Source of the DNA: Prevotella sp. UBA746
Lineage (GTDB): Bacteria; Bacteroidota; Bacteroidia; Bacteroidales; Bacteroidaceae
Reading direction: 5' to 3'
Length of the DNA: 26,529 nt
Assembly (NCBI GenBank): GCA_002298545.1
Contig: DBKQ01000044.1
Span: 1-26,529 of the forward strand
The notes beneath the pieces are model-generated. The model worked only from the letters and a program-made list of their open reading frames with translations. It had not been told where the DNA came from and searched no databases. Position numbers and translations under genes: made by a program. This document shows, piece after piece, positions 16,843 through 25,022 of the stretch (position 1 is the first letter of the stretch; each line of letters begins with the position of its first letter).

Positions 16843-18339
16843 TTATAGAGTAACACCATTCTTGAAAATGGCAATCTCTCTATATCCGTTCTTCTCGTTA
16901 CAAGTCTTTTCGCCGCTTGCTACGGCAATAACTTTATCTATGAATTTGTCTACGAGTTCTGGCATACTTGTTCCTTGAACGAGTTCGCCGGCGTTGAAGT
17001 CAATCCAGTTAGACTTGTTGTTGTACAGATTACTGTTTGTCGAAATCTTCATTGTTGGAATGAATGTTCCGAATGGAGTTCCTCTTCCTGTTGTGAACAG
17101 CACAATCTGACATCCGGCAGCAGCAAGTGCTGTTGAGGCTACAAGGTCGTTACCTGGAGCTGAAAGTAGGTTCAGACCATTAACCTTAAGTCTGTCTCCA
17201 TATCCCAAAACTCCACTAACCATTGCGCGTCCACATTTCTGTGTACATCCGAGGGCTTTATCTTCAAGGGTAGAAATGCCGCCGGCTTTATTTCCTGGTG
17301 ACGGATTTTCTCCTACAGGTTCACCATGACTCAAGAAATATTCCTTGAAATCATTAATAAGTTTTACTGTTTCGTCGAATAATTCTGGTGTCTTGCATCT
17401 ATTCATCAGTATAGTCTCGGCACCAAACATCTCTGGAACTTCAGTAAGTATTGTCGTTCCACCTTGTGCCACTACGAAGTCAGAGAATTCTCCAACAAGT
17501 GGGTTTCCTGTAATGCCGCTGAAACCATCACTACCGCCACATTTCAGTCCGATGCGCAAGTCGCTTAATTCACAGTCTGTACGCTTGTCCTCCTTTGCTA
17601 TGTTGTAAAGTGAGCGCAGAATTTTCATTCCTTCCTCGATTTCGTCTCCTTTGACATTCTGTGCAACCATGAATTTTATTCTGTCCTTGTCGTAGTCTCC
17701 GAGGAGCTCTTCAAACTTATCCGGCTGGTTGTTCTCGCAACCGAGTCCTACAACGAGGACGGCTCCTGCATTAGGGTGAAGGACGATGTCTCTCAATACC
17801 TTACGTGTGTTTTCGTGGTCACCGCTCAATTGTGAACAACCGTAGTTGTGGTGCCATGAATGTACTGCGTCAATGCCTTCTAAGTTTGTTTCCTTCTGTA
17901 GCATTTCTGCAAGGCGATCCGAAATTCCGTTTACACATCCTACTGTAGGAACAATCCAAATTTCATTTCTTACGCCGACCTCACCGTTCTTTCTTCTGTA
18001 TCCCTTGAATGTGCGCTTGTCTTTTTTAATATTAAGAACTTCGTTTACGGGATGATATTCATATGTAAGAGTTCCGGAGAGGTTGGTCTTTAAATTATTC
18101 TCGTTTACCCACTGGCCCATAACAAGATCTTCCTTTGAATGACCTATAGGGTAGCCGTATTTGATGATGTTCGTCCCCTTAGGAGCATCTTTAATTAAGA
18201 CCTTGTGTCCTGCAGGTGTGTCTTGAAGTACTTCGATTTCCTTGCCGTCGACATTGATTTTCTCGCCTTTCTTAAAAGGTCGCAGACAAACCACTACGCT
18301 GTCGGCAGGGTTAATTTTGATAAAAGATGATAAATTCAT
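16843..18339 (-). CDS. uxaA: Altronate dehydratase
   Basis: The enzyme dehydrates D-altronate to 2-keto-3-deoxy-D-gluconate in galacturonate catabolism. The 498 residues match full-length UxaA: an N-terminal SAF domain (about 1-85, with TPAGHKVLIKDAPKG at 41-55) and a large C-terminal catalytic domain. Recognisable segments are RRKNGEVGVRNEI, WHHNYGCSQLSGDHENT, GLGCENNQ, LKCGGSDGFSGITGNPLVG, PSPGNKAGGISTLEDKALGC and TTGRGTPFG. Conserved cysteines and histidines there suit a metal-dependent dehydratase. It is 41 bases downstream of lacI and probably co-transcribed. Its product is the substrate of KdgK, encoded divergently. UxaB and UxaC (tagaturonate reductase and uronate isomerase) are not in the window. 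Confidence 0.93.
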   Translation of the reverse strand: MNLSSFIKINPADSVVVCLRPFKKGEKINVDGKEIEVLQDTPAGHKVLIKDAPKGTNIIKYGYPIGHSKEDLVMGQWVNENNLKTNLSGTLTYEYHPVNEVLNIKKDKRTFKGYRRKNGEVGVRNEIWIVPTVGCVNGISDRLAEMLQKETNLEGIDAVHSWHHNYGCSQLSGDHENTRKVLRDIVLHPNAGAVLVVGLGCENNQPDKFEELLGDYDKDRIKFMVAQNVKGDEIEEGMKILRSLYNIAKEDKRTDCELSDLRIGLKCGGSDGFSGITGNPLVGEFSDFVVAQGGTTILTEVPEMFGAETILMNRCKTPELFDETVKLINDFKEYFLSHGEPVGENPSPGNKAGGISTLEDKALGCTQKCGRAMVSGVLGYGDRLKVNGLNLLSAPGNDLVASTALAAAGCQIVLFTTGRGTPFGTFIPTMKISTNSNLYNNKSNWIDFNAGELVQGTSMPELVDKFIDKVIAVASGEKTCNEKNGYREIAIFKNGVTL

Positions 18340-18380
18340 ACTGTTATTGTTTTTAATTGTAATTTGTTTACATATTAATA

Positions 18381-19445
18381 TTAAAGTTGTGTCCTTCTAT
18401 AGAAGTCTACATTTTCTTTTGAAAGCAACTCGATAGGCATGTAATTAGCTGGGTCAACTTTCTTGTGTAATACAATAGCCTTAAACAGGCAGTCTATGCA
18501 ATTGAAACCTTGCATGTATGCATGTTGTGCGATAAGGAAAGATACCGAACCTTGTCTTAGGCATTGAGCGTTCTTTCCTACCATATCATATCCCATAATT
18601 TGAATGTTCCTTCTGTTTGTCTTCAGCAGGAATTCCCCTACAATATGTGCTTTCGAGCCAAGTGTAATACAATTGCGGATATCTGGATGTGATGAGAAAA
18701 AAGCTTCAAGTTTTTTGTCATAGCCCTCCTTGTGGTCTTCTGCTGGAATGTCGAGCTCTGTGATTTTGATTTTTGGAAAATGCTCACTCATGTAATGTCT
18801 GAATCCTTGCTCGCGGTTTTCCTGCTGTCTACTTGCAACTTTACCGTTCTTCATCTGCTTCAAGAGCATTATCTCCTTGTCGTTTCCCGCAATGAGCATT
18901 AGTATTTTTGCTGCGAATACACCACTGCAAAAAGAATCTTGTCCGAAAAATGACAATGGGTTCAAGTCTGGAATGTATGAATCGAGGAGAATAAACGGTA
19001 TGCTTCTTTCGTGCATTACTTCACAGAACTTTTTTGTCGCAGGCATGTCGCTCGGTACTACAACGACACCATTTGGCTGCTTTTCCAAACACTCATGTGC
19101 CACTTGTGTGAATGACTTTGAATCAAAGCGCTTGTAGTAAAGAATTTCCACGTCAATATGAAAATCTCTTCTCATTTCGCATGCCTTTGCTGCTCCTTCT
19201 TCGATTTCCTCCCAATATGTCTCAGAATCGTGTTGCGGAATAATGCAGTAGAAAGTGTACGATTTGTTGTATGCAAGTGCACTCGCATACATGTTTGGCT
19301 GGTAGTTTATTTCCTTAAGTACTTTCTCAACCTTCTCCCTCGCTTCTTTTGATACGTTTGGACGATTGTGGAGCACCCGGTCGACAGTACCGACCGAAAC
19401 GCCAGACTTCTCGGCAATATCTTTAATCCTGACTTTATCTGCCAT
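18381..19445 (-). CDS. LacI-family transcriptional regulator of the uronate locus
   Basis: A DNA-binding repressor or activator with an N-terminal LacI helix-turn-helix (residues 1-50: VRIKDIAEKSGVSVGTVDRV, then LHNRPNVSKEAREKVEKVL) and the hinge region NYQPN. A periplasmic-binding-protein-like effector domain follows (about 60-354, beginning YTFYCIIPQ). The effector domain resembles the sugar-binding type 4 domain seen in regulators that bind free sugars or keto-sugars. It sits between uxaA and the divergent kdgK-eda genes, so control of both arms by a uronate intermediate such as 2-keto-3-deoxygluconate is a reasonable inference. The ATG at 19445 and the length of 354 residues are normal. 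Confidence 0.88.
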   Translation of the reverse strand: MADKVRIKDIAEKSGVSVGTVDRVLHNRPNVSKEAREKVEKVLKEINYQPNMYASALAYNKSYTFYCIIPQHDSETYWEEIEEGAAKACEMRRDFHIDVEILYYKRFDSKSFTQVAHECLEKQPNGVVVVPSDMPATKKFCEVMHERSIPFILLDSYIPDLNPLSFFGQDSFCSGVFAAKILMLIAGNDKEIMLLKQMKNGKVASRQQENREQGFRHYMSEHFPKIKITELDIPAEDHKEGYDKKLEAFFSSHPDIRNCITLGSKAHIVGEFLLKTNRRNIQIMGYDMVGKNAQCLRQGSVSFLIAQHAYMQGFNCIDCLFKAIVLHKKVDPANYMPIELLSKENVDFYRRTQL

Positions 19446-19497
19446 ATTGTTTTTCTATAATCTTATGATTAAAAAGTTTTCTGAATTAGTTATTTTG

Positions 19498-19505
19498 CAA
19501 ATTTA
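19498..19505 (-). promoter_or_regulatory. -7 element for lacI-uxaA
   Basis: On the minus strand TAAATTTG matches TAnnTTTG. Transcription would begin near 19491, giving a leader of about 46 bases before the lacI ATG. No good -33 TTTG lies 19-21 bases further upstream, so the promoter may be weak or activator dependent. Confidence 0.4.
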
Positions 19506-19574
19506 GTAAAAAATATGAAAAGGTCAGCATATTTGCGCTCATTTTTATTTAAATTGCTTTTTTTTCGTGTTTTA

Positions 19575-19606
19575 TTTGTGTGATTAAGGATAAAATACTA
19601 ATTTTG
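19575..19606 (+). promoter_or_regulatory. Promoter for kdgK-eda
   Basis: TTTG (19575-19578) and TAATTTTG (19599-19606), 20 bases apart, match the Bacteroidetes promoter exactly. The predicted start near 19612 leaves an AT-rich leader of about 112 bases before kdgK, long enough for regulatory sites. The rest of the 19446-19724 gap holds AT-rich sequence and the lacI promoter, with no gene. Confidence 0.75.
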
Positions 19607-19617
19607 TTCACGTTTTT

Positions 19618-19637
19618 CATGAGTCGTAAAACTTATG
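19618..19637. promoter_or_regulatory. Candidate LacI-type operator
   Basis: CATGAGT and ACTTATG form an inverted repeat with one mismatch around a six-base centre, just downstream of the predicted kdgK transcription start, a classic position for a repressor. The symmetry is modest, so it could be chance in AT-rich DNA. Confidence 0.3.
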
Positions 19638-19724
19638 CGCTTTTTTTGTCGCGTTTTGTTGAGGCTTTAATGAATACCGATAAAACAAAAAATTTATCTT
19701 AAACAATTAATTTAATAAAACAAA

Positions 19725-20750
19725 ATGGCTAAAGTTGTAACATTGGGCGAGATTATGCTTCGCCTTTCTTCTCCAGGTCAGAAGAGATTTATCCAGAGTG
19801 ATTCATTTGATGTAGTATATGGTGGCGGTGAGGCTAACGTTGCTGTCAGCGCAGCAAATTATGGACATGAGGCTTACTTCGTAACTAAGGTTCCTACACA
19901 CGAGATTGGTCAGTGTGCTGTAAACGCTCTTCGTCGTTATGGCGTACATACAGATTTTATCGCTCGTGGTGGTAATCGTCTTGGTATCTACTTCCTCGAG
20001 ACTGGCGCTTCAATGCGTCCTTCAAAGGTCGTTTATGATCGTGCAGGAAGCTCAATTGCAGAGGCTGATCCTTCTGATTTCGATTTTGATGCAATAATGG
20101 AAGGCGCACAGTGGTTCCACTGGAGTGGAATTACTCCAGCTATCAGCGACAAGGCTGCTGAGTTGACAAAGCTTGCTTGTGAGGCTGCAAAGCGTCATGG
20201 CGTTACTGTAAGCTGCGACTTGAACTTCCGCAAGAAACTGTGGACTTCAGAGAAAGCACAGAGCATCATGAAACCTTTGATGAAATATGTTGATGTATGT
20301 ATCGGCAATGAGGAAGATGCACAGCTCTGCCTTGGCTTCAAGCCAGATGCAGACGTTGAGGGCGGTAAGACTGACGCTGAGGGTTACTATGGAATCTTCA
20401 AGGGTATGATGAAGGAGTTTGGTTTCAAGTATGTAGTTTCTACATTGCGTGAGTCTTACTCTGCAACACACAACGGCTGGAAGGCTCTTATCTACAACGG
20501 CAAGGATTTCTATCAGAGCAAGCACTATGACATTATGCCTATCATCGACCGTGTAGGTGGTGGCGATAGCTTTGCTGGTGGTCTTATCCACGGTCTGCTT
20601 ACTTGGCCGGAGGATCAGGGCAAGGCTCTTGAGTTCGCAGTTGCAGCATCAGCTTTGAAGCATACTATTCCTGGTGACTTCAACTTGATGAGCAAGGAGG
20701 AAGTAGAGAATTTGGCTGGTGGCGATGCTTCTGGTCGTGTTCAGCGCTAA
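19725..20750 (+). CDS. kdgK: 2-keto-3-deoxygluconate kinase (PfkB family)
   Basis: The enzyme phosphorylates 2-keto-3-deoxy-D-gluconate to KDPG with ATP. Its 341 residues show the PfkB ribokinase fold: GGGEANVAV substrate loop (33-41), CDLNFRKKLW (164-173), CIGNEEDA (192-199), and the C-terminal anion-hole signature DRVGGGDSFAGG (275-286) with catalytic base D281. The gene is rich in CGT arginine and other optimal-looking codons, unlike its neighbours, suggesting strong expression. It has its own promoter, and eda follows after 68 bases containing a hairpin. Its substrate comes from UxaA, encoded on the other side of lacI. Confidence 0.93.
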   Translation: MAKVVTLGEIMLRLSSPGQKRFIQSDSFDVVYGGGEANVAVSAANYGHEAYFVTKVPTHEIGQCAVNALRRYGVHTDFIARGGNRLGIYFLETGASMRPSKVVYDRAGSSIAEADPSDFDFDAIMEGAQWFHWSGITPAISDKAAELTKLACEAAKRHGVTVSCDLNFRKKLWTSEKAQSIMKPLMKYVDVCIGNEEDAQLCLGFKPDADVEGGKTDAEGYYGIFKGMMKEFGFKYVVSTLRESYSATHNGWKALIYNGKDFYQSKHYDIMPIIDRVGGGDSFAGGLIHGLLTWPEDQGKALEFAVAASALKHTIPGDFNLMSKEEVENLAGGDASGRVQR

Positions 20751-20762
20751 AATTTAAATATT

Positions 20763-20794
20763 GTCAGATAGGGGCGTTCTTTCCCCTGTCTGAC
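20763..20794 (+). terminator. Intercistronic hairpin between kdgK and eda
   Basis: GTCAGATAGGGG (20763-20774) pairs with CCCCTGTCTGAC (20783-20794) through 12 positions including one G-U, around an eight-base loop. Only TTT follows, so it is a poor terminator. An attenuator, or an mRNA-stabilising or processing element that sets the kdgK:eda ratio, is more likely. Confidence 0.6.
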
Positions 20795-20818
20795 TTTCAT
20801 AATATTAATAATAATAAA

Positions 20819-21487
20819 ATGGCAAAATTTGATAAAATAGCTGTCCTGAACAAAATTGGTCAGACAGGTATGGTGCCTGTATTCTATAACAAGGATGCAG
20901 AGGTTGCAAAACAGGTAGTAAAGGCTTGTTATGAAGGTGGTGTTCGTGCTTTTGAGTTTACTAACAGAGGCGATTTCGCTCATGAGGTATTCGAGGAAGT
21001 TGTGAAATTTGCTGCTGTTGAGTGCCCTGAGATGGCTCTTGGCGTAGGTTCAGTTGTTGACCCAGCTACTGCTGCTCTTTATATCCAGCTTGGCGCATGC
21101 TTCGTTGTTGGTCCTTTGTTCAACCCGGAGATTGCAAAAATCTGTAATCGTCGTTTGGTTGCCTATACACCAGGATGCGGAAGCGTTTCTGAGGTAGGTG
21201 CTGCACAGGAAGTTGGTTGCGATCTTTGCAAGATCTTCCCAGGCGACGTTCTCGGTCCGAAGTTGGTTAAGGGACTTATGGCTCCTATGCCATGGTCAAA
21301 ACTGATGGTTACTGGCGGTGTTTCTCCAGACGAAGAGAATCTTACTTCATGGATCAAAGCTGGCGTATATTGCGTTGGTATGGGTTCAAAACTCTTCCCT
21401 AAGGATGTCGTAGCTGCTAAGAATTGGAAGGCTATCACTGACAAGTGTGTTGAGGCTTTAGGTTACATTGCTAAGGCTCGCGCATAA
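20819..21487 (+). CDS. eda: 2-keto-3-deoxy-6-phosphogluconate aldolase
   Basis: This class I aldolase splits KDPG into pyruvate and glyceraldehyde-3-phosphate. Its TIM-barrel sequence of 222 residues has E46 and R50 in FEFTNRG (45-51), the GVGSV strand (75-79), PGCGS (118-122) and the Schiff-base lysine K138 in CKIFPGD. These correspond to E45, R49 and K133 of the E. coli enzyme. Codon use is biased like that of kdgK. It completes the route from altronate with UxaA and KdgK. The 3' end overlaps the longest possible reading of the following kinase gene, and a strong terminator hairpin lies 14 bases after the stop. Confidence 0.95.
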   Translation: MAKFDKIAVLNKIGQTGMVPVFYNKDAEVAKQVVKACYEGGVRAFEFTNRGDFAHEVFEEVVKFAAVECPEMALGVGSVVDPATAALYIQLGACFVVGPLFNPEIAKICNRRLVAYTPGCGSVSEVGAAQEVGCDLCKIFPGDVLGPKLVKGLMAPMPWSKLMVTGGVSPDEENLTSWIKAGVYCVGMGSKLFPKDVVAAKNWKAITDKCVEALGYIAKARA

Positions 21488-24400
21488 TATAAGATTTAGT
21501 AAAGGCTCCATCTGCATCTTGTGCTTATGGAGCCTTTTTCTTTGTTTGGCTTGCACTGACTATCGTTGTAATAACGAAGCTGACAAGCTAAACAGTATAT
21601 CTTATGACTTTCATTATCGTGATATTGACAGTACTGCTAAGTATGCCTTTGAAGCATTGCGTCTCTCGTCTGATTATCCTTCAGGCAAGGCAGAAGCTCT
21701 TAATAATCTTTCTTTTGCCAATATCGCACACATGAATTATTCTGCCGCGTCACGACAATTAGACAGTGTATATATAATAACTGATAACCAGATTGAACTT
21801 TTTGTTGCTGATGTTCAATATATGCGTCTATGTCAACGTCAGGCTCTTAATAAGAAATTTTATGATTATAAGGAGCGTGCACGCAAGCGGATGTTAAGAA
21901 TAAAAGAGGAAGAGGACAATCTCTCGTCTCATCTGCGTAGACGCTTCAATTATGCCAAATCGGAGTATTCTTTTGTTACCTCTACATATTATTATTATGT
22001 CGGACTGTTAGGACAGTCAAGAAATGCACTGAATGATATCGACCGCAAGGAGCTTATTCAGAGTGATACTGCCCAATATCTTAACTGGCTCTACCAAACG
22101 GGGAGTGGTGGCATGATACCGGGTGAGAATAAACGTTCTGTGCTTCAGACTGAATATGACAGACTTTTGGAGTGCTATCTGTTGTCAAAGCATTATAATT
22201 TCGTCTATTGGGAAGCAAATGCCTTGCAGGCTCTTGGCGAATTGTTGTTCGACAAGTCGGATCGTAGTTTCCTTGTCGGTAATAATAAGGTGTCTATGGG
22301 ATATATAAATGCCGACAACATGCCGGATACGCTCCTTGCCGGCTATCTCGCACAGAAGTCTGCCGACATGTTTTCTAAATATGGCGACACCTATCAGGTG
22401 GCTGGTAGCCTGCGCACTCTTTCCAAGTGTTATTGGGGAATAGGGGATAATGCGTCTGCTCTTCATTGGCTCAACTATACTCTCGCTCTTGATAATGGTA
22501 AAATAAAACAGGCTCCTGATCTTGTGGCGAGTATTCGTGAGCAACTTAGTATCGTATATTCCTCATTGAATGATAAGTACGATAGTGATGTTAACCGGAA
22601 TATATATCTTGACATGCAGGAAAAGACCCGTCAGGATATGGAACTTGACGCACGGGCTACTCAGTTGGATAAGACATCAAATGTTTTGAATATAATGATT
22701 CTGTGTATCGTTATATTGGCTTTTGTACTTTTCGTTCTTGTTTTTGTATTGCTAAAGAACGGGAAAAAACATAATGTTGATGTTGGGGATTTACATGAAG
22801 CTTTGAATGATTTTGTTGGACGTAATAAAAAGAAAAACAGCGATTTCAATGAAAATATTGAAGATTTGGAAGAACAACTGGAACTTGTCCTTTACGACAG
22901 AGACAACAATAAACGGAGAAATATTGAAAATAGAGCAAAAGCTTTCCTTGTTGAAAGTATAAAACCTCTTATTGACAGAATGTCGGTAGAGATCAGTAAA
23001 CTTGCCCGAATCGATGAGCCGCATAAAGATAAGGTTGCACGCTATGTGTATATTAGGGAACTGACGGAAGTCATAGATAAATATAATGATGTACTTACCA
23101 ATTGGATTCAACTGCGTCAGGGAGAAGTCGGACTGCATATTGAGAGCTTCCCGCTTTCTGATGTCTTTGATGTCGTGGCTCGTGGCAAAACACTTTTTTC
23201 ACTTCAGGGCTTATCTTTAAAGGTTCACTCTACAGATGCAGTTGTCAAGGCGGACAAAGTGCTTACTCTTTTTATGATAAACACTTTAGCTGATAATGCC
23301 CGTAAGAACACTCCTGTAGGTGGCGTTGTTGAAATTCTTGCCAAGGATTGTTGCGGAAATGTGGAAATATCCGTGAGTGATACTGGAAAAGGCATGACTA
23401 AGGAAGAAGTGGCAAGTCTTTTTAGCCGTAAGATAAGTGGAGGTCATGGCTTTGGCTTGCTCAATTGTTGTGGTATTCTAAACCGCTATAAGAAATACAG
23501 CAGTCTTTTCAGTCAGAGTGTATTGTCTGTTGACTCTGAAAAGGGTAAGGGGAGTCGTTTTTACTTTACACTCCCAACTGGCATCATGCGTAGTATAACT
23601 GCGTTTCTTATATTGTTTTCTGTGTTTGCCTCTTCTTTTTCTCAGAATAAAAAGGAGGTAAAATACACGGATTTGCAAAAGACGTATGTTAATAAGGCTA
23701 CAGCCTTTGCTGACTCTGCCTATAATTCTAATATCCGAGGTGAGTATTCTAAGACATTAGAGTATTCTGACTCTGTCGCAAGTTGTCTTAATGCCTATTA
23801 TCTCACGATGTATCCTACTGGGAAATGCCTTATGCGCCAAGGAGGGGATGCAGAAGATGCTGCAGAGATACAGTGGTACCGTTCCGGACTTGATATGGAT
23901 TATTCTGTAATTCTTGGTATGAGAAACGAATGTGCAGTGGCTGCTCTCGCACTTCATAAGTGGAAGGTATACGACTATAACAATGATATTTATACGAAAT
24001 TGTTTAAGGAAGTGTCGGCAGACGGTTCTTTAGGTGAATATTGCAGAATTATGCAGCGTTCGGAGACGAACAAGAATATTGCCATTACGATGCTGACAAT
24101 CCTCGTCGTCATACTTCTTATAACCTGTTATATTATTTTTTATCGTCGAACTGTGAGGCGTCATTCTTTGTATGACTTGTGTTCTGAGATTAAAGAAGTT
24201 CTTCTCGATAATTCTTCGCTCCAATCTAAAATATTGAAAATGCAAGAGATAAAGCAGAGGAAATATTATTCAGATATTTTCGCCTTGGATAAAGATATTT
24301 TTAATGCCTTGACATGTGCAAAGGCATCTGAGGATGAAAACATTAGGAAGAGTGGTGCCTTAACCGATTCTATCCGTAAAGTTACCTACGAGCGCGATCG

Positions 24401-24989
24401 TTTGTATGTATGCAATAATATTCTTGAGAATTGTCTTAGTGCGATAAAACATGAAACAATGTATTATCCTGCACGCATAAACCAGTATGTTACGTCTCAT
24501 GACATGGAGACTAAGCAGGATGGACTCGATGCGTTGAGTGATATTGTGATGTACTATAGGGAACTGTATTTTGCTCTCTGCGCACAGATTCATAAACAGA
24601 CTGACGTTCATTCATTTACATGCTCTGTCGTTAATCTTGCCGACCTGTTAAGTGTTGCCCCCGTTTCGGTATATGGCGACAGACTTGCTTTAGACATGTT
24701 GTTTGATATTTTACGTAAGAAGAATATGAACAAGTCTCCGCATTATACAGTAAAGAGTGAAAATCGGGGTATAGTGGTTTTGACTGCATTGATGGAGAAT
24801 GTTTGTTTTCCTAAAGAGGGGGCAAATAGCTTGTTCTCCGCAGGCATAGACAATATCCCATATATGGTATGTCGACAGATTATACGGGAAATGGAGAATA
24901 TAACAAACTGTTTCGGTTGCGGAATAAAAGCTGAAGATGATAATGGTAGACTTGTGCTCCTCGTTATGCTGCCTGGAAGAGTAGGGTAG
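21468..24989 (+). CDS. Tandem histidine-kinase-like membrane sensor (TPR, ATPase, second sensor and His module)
   Basis: Residues are counted from the TTG at 21468; the true start is uncertain because no ATG occurs before residue 89. Module 1 has a lipoprotein-like signal (hydrophobic 14-29, ending LAC), TPR-like helices (about 55-390), a membrane helix (407-430), a coiled coil (440-540), and a HATPase domain with N-box MINTLADNARKNTP (603-616), DTGKGM (638-643) and GGHGFGLL (658-665). Module 2 begins with a signal-peptide-like helix (707-726), a short extracytoplasmic helical region, a membrane helix (871-892), a coiled coil, then AIKHETMYYP with candidate phosphoacceptor H995, and a final domain without N, G1 or G2 boxes. 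Topology is self-consistent. It resembles Bacteroidetes proteins I recall as carrying DUF5112/DUF5113. A response regulator follows. Confidence 0.78.
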   Translation: MLRLAHNIRFSKGSICILCLWSLFLCLACTDYRCNNEADKLNSISYDFHYRDIDSTAKYAFEALRLSSDYPSGKAEALNNLSFANIAHMNYSAASRQLDSVYIITDNQIELFVADVQYMRLCQRQALNKKFYDYKERARKRMLRIKEEEDNLSSHLRRRFNYAKSEYSFVTSTYYYYVGLLGQSRNALNDIDRKELIQSDTAQYLNWLYQTGSGGMIPGENKRSVLQTEYDRLLECYLLSKHYNFVYWEANALQALGELLFDKSDRSFLVGNNKVSMGYINADNMPDTLLAGYLAQKSADMFSKYGDTYQVAGSLRTLSKCYWGIGDNASALHWLNYTLALDNGKIKQAPDLVASIREQLSIVYSSLNDKYDSDVNRNIYLDMQEKTRQDMELDARATQLDKTSNVLNIMILCIVILAFVLFVLVFVLLKNGKKHNVDVGDLHEALNDFVGRNKKKNSDFNENIEDLEEQLELVLYDRDNNKRRNIENRAKAFLVESIKPLIDRMSVEISKLARIDEPHKDKVARYVYIRELTEVIDKYNDVLTNWIQLRQGEVGLHIESFPLSDVFDVVARGKTLFSLQGLSLKVHSTDAVVKADKVLTLFMINTLADNARKNTPVGGVVEILAKDCCGNVEISVSDTGKGMTKEEVASLFSRKISGGHGFGLLNCCGILNRYKKYSSLFSQSVLSVDSEKGKGSRFYFTLPTGIMRSITAFLILFSVFASSFSQNKKEVKYTDLQKTYVNKATAFADSAYNSNIRGEYSKTLEYSDSVASCLNAYYLTMYPTGKCLMRQGGDAEDAAEIQWYRSGLDMDYSVILGMRNECAVAALALHKWKVYDYNNDIYTKLFKEVSADGSLGEYCRIMQRSETNKNIAITMLTILVVILLITCYIIFYRRTVRRHSLYDLCSEIKEVLLDNSSLQSKILKMQEIKQRKYYSDIFALDKDIFNALTCAKASEDENIRKSGALTDSIRKVTYERDRLYVCNNILENCLSAIKHETMYYPARINQYVTSHDMETKQDGLDALSDIVMYYRELYFALCAQIHKQTDVHSFTCSVVNLADLLSVAPVSVYGDRLALDMLFDILRKKNMNKSPHYTVKSENRGIVVLTALMENVCFPKEGANSLFSAGIDNIPYMVCRQIIREMENITNCFGCGIKAEDDNGRLVLLVMLPGRVG
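21501..21537 (+). terminator. Intrinsic terminator of the kdgK-eda operon, inside the next gene's start region
   Basis: AAAGGCTCCAT (21501-21511) and ATGGAGCCTTT (21527-21537) form an 11-bp stem with a 15-base loop, followed by more T (TTTTTCTTT in all). This is a good Rho-independent terminator. In frame, the same bases encode the likely signal peptide of the following sensor protein, an unusual double use. Confidence 0.85.
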
Positions 24990-25022
24990 ACGAGAAACTT
25001 GTCTGATAAAATATAAAAAGAT

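Noticed and set aside
23589..24989. Treating the tandem sensor as two genes joined by a sequencing error
   Set aside because: The frame is continuous with no extra stop or homopolymer at the junction, topology is consistent, and I recall fused relatives; internal initiation is kept as a separate finding.
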